Source: Varroa destructor (lineage: Eukaryota; Arthropoda; Arachnida; Mesostigmata; Varroidae). From it: DNA of 64,000 bases. Below, piece by piece: positions 37,105 through 48,307 of this stretch (its first letter is position 1; each line of letters opens with the position of its first letter). Position numbers and translations under genes: made by a program. The notes below the pieces were generated by a model. That model had not been told where the DNA came from and did not search any database. It saw only the letters and a program-made list of their open reading frames with translations. The stretch lies in contig NW_019211454.1 in assembly GCF_002443255.2 (NCBI RefSeq), positions 32,284,061-32,348,060 of the forward strand, in the 5' to 3' direction.

Positions 37105-40100
37105 CGGGGACCTGGACCTGAAGGTGTACTGCGTCTGCAACTACTTCTACTGCCGATAGCAGTGCTCATTGAGGTGCTGATGTGCGATGCAGTCATGCAG
37201 AGCGCATAGCATCGTCCTGTTAAAAGGGGCTAGTACTATTGCGCCAGGCGATTGGTTCTGTAGTGAAGTACGCTTGCATTAGGCAAAATCATACAAGTCT
37301 GAAGAACAGCGTAAAGACGTAGCACCGCTGCCTCCTACGAAGAAGAAACCGTTTCAAAGGTTTTGTATCTCGTTCCGTCTAACCTAGGCCAAATCAAGGC
37401 ATACGTGCATTTGCCAGCTCCATTTAACCTCGCACAATCCCTCCTCTTCTACTAAGGAGCCGCAGCTACTACCATTATTACTAGTGAGGCTGGGATGGAG
37501 GTTATCTGCCCAAACGAGCGCATAAAAAACGTAATTGTACAGACAACCATTTCGTTGCCTTCTGCAGTCACTCTGAACAACTGCTTTATCCATGGAGCGA
37601 AGCACAACGAGTCTCAAGTATCTGCAGCTAGTACACCATTATTGAATTTGTGACATCCGCATATCGTTGATGTCCATATCTTACAAAATCTATTGAACCT
37701 TTCTTTATTGGCACGTATTAGCCCTGTGAAGTTTTGAATTAACATCCGAGGATCAACCGATACTAGTATGATAGTCCTCAAAAAAGGCGAGAACCGAAAT
37801 GTTATTTGCTAGCCTTACGCGATCGTAGTAATGTGCGTATCATCACCTACAATTGTCATTATTTTTTTTATTTCGTCATATAGGATCCTGCTGGAGAGTG
37901 GACCTATTTTACTAACGATGTGAGCGTTGCAAGCTAGTGGCAATAAAAAAAAAGTTGTAGGCCATCGTTTTCATGTAATTTTGATTGATTGGCATAACAA
38001 CGGACCGGAACACATCTCAGTGTTATGATTCAACGAGTTTTCGAAGTATGTAGATACAGACGTTTGCTATTTAGGCAAAACAGCTACATATCATCTATTT
38101 GAACATCAATGATTTTCCAAAGAAAAGAGTCGGGAATAATATATTTCAGCAACATGATCATTTTATCATTGCATGCGATCTCACAATTGATTATTTTCCA
38201 ATAATTTCCTCTCCCAAATTGTTAGTAGTCACACCCTTCTGCATCCGCTCTAATCCTTCAATTTCATTAAATCCTGACTAAAGGCTGTTCTAACTAACGG
38301 CTTCTAATTGGTGTCGGTATTTGGCTGCTTTATCGGCGGTACTTTTCACTATTTATTTAATCGAAGGCAGAAGGACACATTGGCCAGCATTATTAGAACT
38401 GTGTGCTTTGAACAAAGGAGGCTTCATAGCCGTTCGCTGGCTGACCCGTCAATCAGACTCCCGTCTGGGATATCTAGAAATCTCGTCTAGTTTTAGCGGT
38501 GGCAACGGCAGGCTTGTTTGGTCGGCTCGGATTCGGCCTGGTGGCAATCCGCTATCTCTTTAGTCCTAGTCGTAGTAGTGGCCCTTCAACTAGAATGTGT
38601 AGATGCTCTGGAGCGACCGTCGACAACCGGCAACAGCCAATAGCCTTCTCACGCATATATCATTCACTTCCTATCCTGCTTTTATTTCTTTCGGGCTTTC
38701 CTTTCCTCTCACTAGCAGGATGGAGGCTGCATGCCCATTTGAGATAAAGACACCGAGCGGATGAAAACGCTGGTCGCTTTGACGCATAGAGCAGGGTGGA
38801 AATCGCTGCAGAGGCTCGTAACGTTACTTGGCCTGGTCTTGGCTTCGCTCCTCGATTCCTTTCTGTTTTCCAGGTCCCGATACTGTCTGAGGGACGGCTG
38901 AGCTACTGAACTCCACCGCCTATTTGAAAACTTCAATTTTCTGAACAGCGTGACAAGAAGACTGTGTAATAATTGTACATCTGAGTACACGTATCTGCAC
39001 GTGCACGTTTGTTGTTTGTAGTAGATGTGTAGAGTATAGCAATTATCAAAGGAGCGTGAAGCTAGCTAGCCGTCTGTCGGGTCAAACAGTGAGTTATGTC
39101 GGGGTTAGACGACGTTTGCAGATGCACTGAAGATGTTGTCTGAGGTGAAATTGTCGCTCTTATCACTCTTAACCTAACTAGGCTAGGCGCAGTCATGTTA
39201 GTTGCCTGCCTGTCTGTGTGCATATGTATGTATTCGGTCGGTCTATTACTACTGTGACCGAAAGCAAGCACATTTTCACTGCAAGCCAGCCAAAGGCAAT
39301 TCATATCAGACGTTGCTGGCTCAGGTCGATACGCGATGTAGTGGCCGCTAGGCAGGACACGAGGCGAACTAGCCATCGAAATGACATAAAGCATGTTCAG
39401 TGGTTTCATTTTGTGGGATCGCTTTTATTCCAGATGGAAGCTGGTACGCCACTGCGCAGCCACCATCGTGCGTCCACTTTCACTGCCTGCTGTAGCTGAT
39501 ACGCTGACTGCAGTGGCTGCGTCGTCGCGAAACCGTTGTCGCGAATGCTGCAGGCTATCACAACTCGTTCCAACCAGGGAACCAGTAATTCAATTTAATA
39601 ACTACCTTTCTACGATTGTAGCGCATCACGGTAGTGGTGGCTGTGACTGCGGAGTAGGTGAGACGAAACGGACGGGCGCGTAGGCCAGGATAGCGTAGGA
39701 TACGGACAATGGGGATGGATGTAATGAGCTAGGACGCGCGAGGCCGCTATCCAGCAAGCGGGTAAGCAGGTCTCTTGCTCTCTAGTCTGATTCGTTTTCG
39801 GTAGCATGCTAACTGCGAAATTGTAACCGTTGCTACAGCCCCAACCACTTTCACTTATAAATGTTACTGGTGCTTCTCGTGATCGTTCTGATACAGGTGG
39901 AAAATCCGTCCGGAATGAAGGGTAACTATACCATATAGACAGCTGACGGAAGAAGTGTAGATGACGCCGTGTGCTGCAGCGTCGTGTACCAGGCTTTATT
40001 GCCGTATCAGTCCGTCGTACCACATCTTACCACACGTATCGCGACTATTGACGATACAGAAGATAGGATAAACAAGAGGAAGAGGCCACTAGCATCGACG

Positions 40101-40690
40101 TGACAGTTCACATCGACGACGTCAACTGCCAATTGCGGAAGTTGACGCACGATTGGGCAACGATGCCCCCTTTAAACCGCAGCAGTCGTTTTCCGACCCT
40201 GTCGTTGCCTGTGGGCTTATGTCTTTCTGGTCTAATGATCCGTATGGCATGAGTAAATTGCGTTGATTCGCCCTGCTTCATCTCAACCCACCCCAATCAG
40301 TATCGAGTACGACGCATAGCATATGGTCCGTACAGCATTATTATACCATTACTTCAAGAATTTACGATATTTTCCACCCTTTTCCGGTGGAAAGGTATTT
40401 TGCTGATTCGCACGAACACCAAATAACTAATAGTAGGTATACCACCATCACATCGACTAAGCCGATAGAGGAACTCTGGTAGTAGTGGCCACGCTCCGTC
40501 TAATTTTGCGTCTGCGCATTTGGCTGAAAGATACCCCTCCCGTCTTTTCTCTCTATATCTGCCTGTCTATTTATCCCAAACGTCATCTTCTTGTTAATGG
40601 AGACGATCAATGGTATCGATGGAGAGGCGTGCTATGATCGGACCGTTTGGATATAAGGTGCACCTACTGTGGTACTGCTGGCACTAAATG
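37105..40690. other. No supported gene
   Basis: Mixed-composition DNA. An AATAAA lies at 37942-37947, about 840 bases after the end of the candidate frame at 37104, too distant to link with confidence. Overlapping frames of 80-137 codons at 38.3-40.0 kb on both strands have no splice or domain support. Confidence 0.45.
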
Positions 40691-41005
40691 TCATGGCGTT
40701 TGTGACAGTGCAATGAGCTTTTTCCTTTCATCGTTGCTGGCGCTTCGCTTGTATGTATTCCCGTTCATTGGCAAATAATCAGCTTCTGCTCGAGCCATTA
40801 CAACTGCAAGAGCGTACGACACATAAGGCATTTTGACTAGTTTCACAACGTAAGCGAACACACAGGCGCCAATGCAAAAACCAAGTAAAAACAGGTAACC
40901 AGTCTGTTCCTTTTCCGTCACTGTCCTTGCAGCCAGCGGTAAAATCAGAAGGTCATAGAAAGGAACGCAGTAAGGCAACCGATCAGACACATTCGAAGAT
41001 GTGCT
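40691..41005 (-). CDS. Candidate C-terminal exon with one membrane helix and a YxxM tail
   Basis: A 104-codon frame ends in TGA at 40691-40693. It encodes a hydrophobic segment of about 20 residues (core GYLFLLGFCIGACVFAYVV) followed by Lys, then a tail containing YLPM, which fits the YxxM pattern bound by PI3-kinase SH2 domains, and a basic Lys/Arg stretch. This order is that of a type I membrane receptor end, and first codon positions are purine-rich. There is no in-frame ATG in a suitable place, so it must be spliced if real, and no strong acceptor is visible (best guess AAG at 40926-40928). No poly(A) signal is close downstream. A strong plus-strand acceptor overlaps the same place. Function unknown. 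Confidence 0.2.
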   Translation of the reverse strand, partial: STSSNVSDRLPYCVPFYDLLILPLAARTVTEKEQTGYLFLLGFCIGACVFAYVVKLVKMPYVSYALAVVMARAEADYLPMNGNTYKRSASNDERKKLIALSQTP

Positions 41006-42836
41006 TTAAATTTACCGGTTCACAATCCGCACCATTCAAGTCCGGTCCATAGAAAACGAAGCAGCCACCTTTTTCTTGCCAAGAAACTTCATTAGCGATT
41101 TAAGTTAGAGCGCGTAGCATAACGACGACGTAGGGGAAAAACGATGGCCGGCAATAGTGTGCAAACGTTACCGTTCATATCTATCAGTAGATGCCAGGCG
41201 ATGTAGTGTTCTTCTATTATGATGGGGCGCCGAACACACACATACATAAGAATACATTTACACACGGTCTTTGGTGGCATGTATATATAATCATACACAG
41301 ATAGGCCATATGTATGGAGCCTATCAATTTACTGACAAACGTCATGAAAGAAAAGAAGTCACCCGCGTAACTTTTTTCATTCGATCACCATCATCATCGT
41401 CGTCGTCGTCGTCGTCGTAGCCGTCGCCGTCGCCGCCCACCTCATCGTATTGGAGTTGCGCTTTTTAGTTGGTTTACTTAGTTTACTTAGTTTGTTATTA
41501 CCCACCTATAATAGCCATCTACCGATTGTTATGGTTCGGTGCAGTACGAAACGTGAAACACGACGGCGTCTTATCATAGACACCGTTGACTGTCTACCTC
41601 CTTTGAGTCTATAATAAACGTATAGTAACGTAACTTGTGTATCAAGTAAGATAGAGAGAGTAATGCAATAGCTCCTATGCATACAGGGATTCATATTCGT
41701 AAGTACGTATAGATATATGCTAAGGAAGAGATAACGTTATATATCCGACGGTAATAACGCTAGCCATATAAATATGATAAGCAGAAAGCCGGTAGAACGA
41801 CTAACAGAACAAGCAAGGGATCAGAAAACAGGAACTGGGCACGGCTATACTGTAACCATAACTGCACTAATAATAAATAAACGATAAACTTGGAAGTTCT
41901 TCGATTTTAACTGAGATTGTACTTGATCACTTTTATCTGATACTACAGTTTGTCGCTGCTCTTTGGGCTTAAACAGATAAAAGTCGTTACGGAAAAAGTG
42001 GAAGCAGCGGTGGTCAGCTGTCCATTATGAAAGTGATTGATTTTGTCGATGATAGCAGCAAGTCTGAAGCTAGTGCCATACTGTTTCTGATATACATCAC
42101 ATCAGCGATATATCGCGATCTAACTATATGTATGTCCATATATGACAACACGACATAAGAACTGCACGACGAGGCCACAAAAGGCCAGGCCAAACAAGAG
42201 ACCTTTCGCTGTTCTATCGCCGGTTTGTCGCGTTAGTCATAGCAGCAGTGAAACAGCACACGATGGGGTTCTTATACTGTTTATTGACGGCCATGATCAC
42301 CTTTAACGGCCACTCGATTCTACTGAGGTCTGATTACGTTTGGGGTGTAAACTGTCGACTACAGTGTATCAGTATAGCAATCGCAAAACCCAAACGAAGA
42401 CTATCCCTTGTGTTATCTAGTATCCCTTCCTTTGGGAAAAATACTTAGTCACACGCCATGGCGAGTTTTGCAAAACTGCAAAACCAAGTGACCAAGACAG
42501 GCCAGATCCTCTTTGTTTTTATGGAAGTAACACAGTAAAATAGGCCTCTTACAAGGCGCCAGTATGACCACTAAGAGGCCGGCCATTACTAGCGGGCTTG
42601 TGCTTGTAGCGTGGTCTAGGTTTTTTAGCCAGCGTTTAGTGTTGTTTTCGCTCGTGGCCAAGGTAGAAGATAGTCTACAGCGAGACGATCCACTACATGG
42701 CCTGACCAACTCAGCAAGGCCCGCACGCTCGTTGTGGTCTTGTTCCTTGTTGACGATCACTTCTTGATTTTGGGCATTTTGCCGTTATCTGCGCCGTCTT
42801 CCTTTTTTCTTCCAAGAAAATTTTCTATTGTTCTAG
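41006..42836. other. No supported gene
   Basis: AT-rich DNA with a CAT/CGT triplet run near 41389-41418. A long pyrimidine-rich stretch at about 42700-42836 leads into the candidate exon at 42837. Confidence 0.45.
41398..41418. repeat. CGT trinucleotide repeat, seven units
   Basis: Seven CGT units preceded by three CAT units and followed by alternating CCG and TCG triplets to about 41436. Confidence 0.85.
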
Positions 42837-43243
42837 GCGCACTGGCAAGATGCACATCTAATAAACAAGCCAGCCAACCAGCAAAAAAGGATAGACTTAG
42901 TTTGTTCCTTGCTTCCTCTTCTCCTGACACACCGACCAACCGATCGATCGACCAGCTTAAGTTGGCAGCAGTCAGTACAGACTACCTTGAGAAGCACCTG
43001 AAGTGGAAGTCCCATAGTAGTGACTTGCATGTAGGTAATAGCGCGAGCGCCAAAAAAACTGCTGTGCAACGCACAGCAACGCCCAAACCAGGCGGCTCTC
43101 TGAACGCCGCCAGTCGAAAGGATGGCTCATCAATCGGCGATCGACGAGCGAACACTCTTGACACCTGCGGGCGTCTGTATAGCAGATTTTTGGGAGGGCT
43201 TCCCTTTAACCTAGTTTGGCTCAAGGAGTTGAGGCTGGCTTGA
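42837..43243 (+). CDS. Candidate terminal coding exon, basic disordered protein tail
   Basis: Two pyrimidine-rich blocks end in TTGTTCTAG (AG at 42835-42836), a good acceptor, directly followed by 135 open codons to TGA at 43241-43243 (entry after two bases). First codon positions are strongly purine-rich, one of the best codon-phase signals among interior frames. The peptide begins ALARCTSNKQ, has a short helix-like part (IDQLKLAAVSTDYLEKHLKW), then a Lys/Arg/Ser/Gly-rich disordered part, and ends LKELRLA. A possible donor (GTAGGT) lies inside at about 43031. No domain is recognised, and no AATAAA is found within 1 kb downstream. An antisense frame of 128 codons overlaps, so the call stays tentative. 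Confidence 0.3.
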
Positions 43244-46200
43244 TGAATGCCGTTACTACTATTGCTGCGACGTGTTAGGGTAGAAATAGTGTCGTAAGGT
43301 AGAGACCTGCAGACCACCAGTGTCGTGATTGTCAGGCGACGGAAGCCGAGGCCTTCAAAACGGCGCAATTTACAACAGGCTAAACTCTAGGGACGAACAA
43401 TCGAAGTGGAAAAAAGCACCGGGCTGTACGGCAGAAAAACGCTCAAGGACATAATGGGTGGTGTCGCTGTGGCCACGATACAGATGAAACTGCCGTCTTC
43501 GCTCTTAAAGTCGAAGCAGAACCTAATCCGGCAGATACTTTTACTGTTGAACGAAGAAGAAGCATGCATGGAGTGAATGCTCCGCCGAACGACAGCCGCG
43601 TGCGCCCTCCATACGCCATGGCTCTCGTTACCTTCACCGTTAGCTCACATGCTCCTTCACTCGTCCTCTCAGTGACTCTCTTGCTAAAAGCAATTTCTTT
43701 GTCTCCTAGCTCTGTGATTTCGGTCGCTTAATACTGTTTTTATACTCTTGACGTGACAATATTATTTACCCCCCAACTTTACGAAATTGCACGCTACCGC
43801 TACCCGCTGGCTAGCAAAATCAGCGTACGAAGTCTGTTAGACTTGCGGGACCCGCCATTGGTTGCTTGAGGAAACTTTGGTTCGTCCTCCTCGCTAAATC
43901 TCATTCTCCTGTTAAACCCAGGCCAAGGAAGTGAGTTAGTCACCTTGCTATCTCTATTCGTTCATGTGTTAAAATCGGTTTTTATAATCTCTATTCTTAT
44001 GTGGACGTATATATGTATATATCCCATTGTTATTAATACTATGTTATATCGAATGAGATTGATAAATTTTTCGTTAGTCTACACATTTACTATTAAGATA
44101 AAGTCATATGTAAATGAAGATAAGATGTGTTACAGCATAACATAATTGGCTTGCCATGCTAGCTACGAAATATGACCCCCCTTAAGCCATAAAACCATCT
44201 CCCCATTTTTCCCAACCCATCCAAGTGGCGGGAATTTTTCCTCTTGTATTTTCTGCAGACACCACTAGCAATATTTAGAACTTTTAACGCGGAGGGAAAC
44301 ACATAAAAAGTTATTAGAAATAATTGGATGTTTTTACACACAATGCTACCGTCCCTTAGTACTTTGAGTGTATGTATCTACATGAAGTATCTAGCGTCCC
44401 ATCATAATATATTGCGTGTAGTATCGATAGCGTCAAGTGAAGAATGTAATTGTTAGGTAGCAGGCAGGATATCGTCTTTTTTGCTGCTAATTAGAGTGAA
44501 GAAATTCGAAGCAGTTCTAGATTATGCGTTGTACATCGTTCGAAAGGTCTATTTACTCTCTGAACGTTTAAGCGAAGGATGCGTTTTAGGGAGTTTCACG
44601 CAAATCTTATCCAACTTTGTATATGTCCTGGCCTGAATTTGTAGATCTCCTTTATTGTGTTATTTTGCTCTACGAGTTTTACTGTGCACAAAACCGTCAT
44701 AGATATTAAACGTTGTTTTGAAAGTTGCGAGAATTTCGATATTAACATATATGCCGGTGAAATCCGATCTGATCCTCATCTGTGGCCTGGGTTAAGGTGC
44801 TCTCGATGCGTAGACTGGTGATCCTATTCCTATGACAACATATACAGCTATGCTCTCAATGTGTCCCCAGTAGGCTAAATCTGGCATTTTGCAGGCTGCT
44901 GCATTTACTATATAAGCTGCTTCTGGCAACGCCCACCGTAGCAGTTTGCATTTATATGACTGCAGCTAAATTAAGCATGCAGTTCCTGTCATCCGAAGAC
45001 CAACCTGTCATCGTCCATGGTTTTCTTCATGGTCGCAAACCAAAGACCGGCATATATACGACTTCGTATTCATACCTCGACCGCTATGCACTTCCCCTTT
45101 TCTGCGAGTGCTTCAAGACGACGACGCGATATATAACAACAAACGACAGGACTAAAGCCGACATTACGGCTACTACACTGTGAAACACGGAAACATTATA
45201 CCGAGTATATATTATGCTGTATGGCGTTTGTAGGTAAAAACAGGACAAGCATAGACACTGGCCGAATTTTTTTTTCAACAGACATCCCTTTTTCATGGCA
45301 TCTCTTCCTGATGAAACAAGTCCTAGTCTGAAACGAATGAACGCTCCTTCTGAGTCGCCACTTTTTTCCTACTCTTATTTCTACCTGCTTAGGCACAGCG
45401 GAAGCCTCAACCATCTCAGCCAAAAAAACTCATGCCACTAGTGAAAATTCCAACACATGCCAGAATAAGACAGTATCTATACGTTGGCACTTTTCTAGCT
45501 AAAAGTTTTTTAGCCACTAAAAGCTAAGGCATAGCTGGCTATGTATGTAAGCGCAGGTGTTAGCCTAAAGCGGCAGAACGAAACCAAAACTTCCCTTTCT
45601 ATTTTTTGTATTCGTTCCAGCTATCCTACCATACTTTGCACTATCTTACCTGCTATCGTTTGTCTATGTCCTACTCGGTCGCAGTAAATGCAGAATTGCG
45701 GCCCTTCTGTCCTGCCTATCCCTCATTATCTACTCGTTGGCTGGCTTTTATTCTCTAGACAAATCAGGCTGAACTCGCAGATCACTGCAGCAACTGACAT
45801 AGCTGTCATTACGAACGATTGGGCGATGCTGGTTGTGAGTGGAGTAACGATGATGGCAGCGAAAAATGACAAAGTCCGACGCCTCTTGCCATCGCTGATG
45901 CCTATAGCCACTAACGTTGTAACCTCTCATCGGTCCTAGGGCACGTTTTCAATGTAAACCAGGATTTTCTAACTGGTCAATGTAAGATGGAAAGCGTCGA
46001 TGTCCTGTTTCCGCTACAGCAGACTTGTTGTCATCCAATTCCAGCAGTTGGTGATTACCATTATTACCCCCTACATACGTATCGTTGCTGCGGGTGTAGC
46101 AAAACAAGAGGCATACAGGAAACCACAGCGCCAATGACAGCACAAACAAATCATTTATATTTTTGTTTTTATCTTAGGTTGTTGACATAAATAGTCATCA

Positions 46201-47556
46201 AACAGATTGTTGCCATGTCATATTTGAAGTGTATGTACATTCGCAGCGGACGAGCTTCGCCCTTCTGTTGTGGGTGGCATACGAGTACGCGATTGTAGAT
46301 CATGTAGTCTTAGACTTATGCAGAAATAAACAATAAATATGCTTCTTTACTTTGTGATGAGGCATCGATGATCTTTTGGTTCGAACCCCCTTCACCGCCC
46401 AGTATCGATATAGATATTTGTTAAAATGTCCAGAACGCATTATTGAATTAGCTTCTAGCAAATTCTATTTTAACTCATCTCGCTGGGGATAGCCGTTACC
46501 GCTTCTGCTCTTTGTGACGACATTGTAATTACACGTCTTAGCTCGAGAAGCCGCTGCCGCCGCAGCAGCAAGCATGAGCTATCCATTGCTTAATGTGGGA
46601 AGGTTGCTAAGGCGAAGGAACCCTCACTGTCCTCGTGACATCTAGAAATTGCAGAATCAAGCATGCAGGACAGCGTATTTAATGTCAAACTTACACGCTG
46701 CCCCTTTGGCGAGTTAGCTCACTGTTTGCACGTATAGAGCTGGCTACGGTCGCAGTGCCAGATGACCGCGCGTCGGCTGCCATATTGAGCGTTCTATGAG
46801 TAGGCTCAAGTAGGTCAGTCTCCCGTCCAGCCGATCCGCGGGAACAGAGTAAGGACTAATAGTTATTATAATAGTATTAAGAGAAGTAATAGTACTAATT
46901 AATAACTAATTTGTAAAGTAAAAGCCGTAGCAGTTTTAGCCGAAGTGACAATGTAACAAATGTGAATAGTGAGGTATTTTCTATTTCGTGTGAGCAGTGG
47001 ATGAGTTGCATCATTGGCGTACATTTGCAAATCTTCTAACCATCCCCTATGCATGTTCAGCCGTTCTTTGTCCCTTTTCTATGCATGCAATAAGTCGTCT
47101 TTCAGCTCCACTCGTCTATCGGCGTCGTATTTTAAGACGGCTTTGCTTGTCATCGTCGCTACCGACAATGAGCGCAACAACCAGCAAGCGTCGTAAAACC
47201 GGTCAAAATGACCATTCCTTTTTTGTTACAAGAAAAGAGGTCGCCATGATGATAACCAAGACCCGTCGTCGAGTCATGTCAGAACAGTGCAGGAAAGAAA
47301 GCTGAAAAAAGAAAGCACGAAAAAAAGAGGGAAACTTCACCTCGCAGCGTCCGCGAACTTGCAGCAAATGAGAGACGGTAACTGCAAAAAGAAAAAGAAT
47401 TACTTGAGACGCACAATTCAGCTCGTAAAGATAGTATGTCGTTACATTATACTGCGATGTCTACTTGAAGTTTATTACGTCGTGCTTTTTTTACACATGG
47501 GACCGCATCCGAGTAGCACAGAACGGGGTAGAACAGAGTTGTGGGTCTTCAGTGAG
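43244..47556. other. No supported gene
   Basis: The first 500 bases continue the GC-rich tract; from about 43700 the DNA is AT-rich. Overlapping AATAAA motifs occur at about 46324-46337. Several 60-100-codon frames lack support. Confidence 0.45.
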
Positions 47557-47823
47557 ATGTTGCTGCTGCTGTTGTTGACTTCGGTCACTGTTCCGGCAGA
47601 GCTTTTTCACTCTCATTTTTTCTCTTATTCTGTAAGACATGCGTACGTATGCAGCAGGGCGTGCAAGTTACCTCACTCATTGTGGGTTAGCTCGATTTGC
47701 ATGGACGCAGGCAAACAGACAAGCGGCCATGAAAAGCCTGTTTTGGCCTACCTTGACCATTTGCAAACCAGCTGGCCACTGACTTTAATCGGTGGCCATC
47801 ACTACGTTTACCCCTTTCTTTAG
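47557..47823 (+). CDS. Candidate small secreted protein, 88 residues
   Basis: The ATG at 47557 has G at -3 and starts MLLLLLLTSVTVPA, a near-ideal signal peptide with likely cleavage after residue 14. The mature part has about 74 residues, three cysteines, several His, and no further membrane helix, ending in TAG at 47821-47823. An AATAAA lies 204 bases downstream, followed by a GT-rich stretch, as expected for a short 3' UTR. The same frame is open upstream for another 90 codons of Lys-rich and hydrophobic sequence, so the first ATG of a longer frame cannot be excluded. The Leu run arises from a TTG/CTG triplet tract, which can mimic a signal peptide. Function unknown. Confidence 0.25.
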   Translation: MLLLLLLTSVTVPAELFHSHFFSYSVRHAYVCSRACKLPHSLWVSSICMDAGKQTSGHEKPVLAYLDHLQTSWPLTLIGGHHYVYPFL

Positions 47824-48026
47824 GCATGCTTATGATATGGAGATACAACATGGCTGGGTAAAATCGCGAGCCGATAATGGTGCTATTTTGCTCGTGGCCT
47901 GCTGCTAGTTGGACCATAGCTATTACATTTAGTCATATAGGCACATAATCGTCCCTGGATGTGGCGTGTATTACCTAACTGTTTCAACAACAAGTTACGA
48001 CGCTGACCGACGAAAACTATTTATCC

Positions 48027-48032
48027 AATAAA
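48027..48032 (+). terminator. Poly(A) signal AATAAA
   Basis: A canonical hexamer 204 bases after the stop of the candidate secreted-protein ORF, followed by a GT-rich stretch. It may serve that gene; AATAAA also occurs by chance in AT-rich DNA. Confidence 0.3.
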
Positions 48033-48276
48033 TTGTTTTGCTAGGCGATTTATCGGCCAAGCGAGCTTCTTTTTTTGGACGCTACTAAACCTACGAATAT
48101 GACAAGGCCGTACCATTTCCACATATTCGAATGTATATATAACCTTGCATTTTTTTTATCCGTTTTTTACTTTGATTATTTGACCAACGAAACGCTTACA
48201 ATACGCAAAATGTATCGTTTTATGTCCTTCTTGGCGCTGATTTTTGACTTTAACTGAGATATCGATCTGTGAAGTG

Positions 48277-48307
48277 ATTTTACCGCAACCGCTATAGCGG
48301 GTAAAAT
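48277..48307. repeat. Bulged hairpin with a CCGC/GCGG core
   Basis: ATTTTAC (48277-48283) pairs with GTAAAAT (48301-48307). The core CCGCTATAGCGG (48289-48300) is a perfect 12-bp palindrome. Five bases on the left (CGCAA) are unpaired. Confidence 0.8.

Noticed and set aside
46376..46400. GGTTCGAACC stretch resembling a tRNA T-arm on the plus strand
   Set aside because: The flanking stem bases do not pair, and no cloverleaf can be built upstream.
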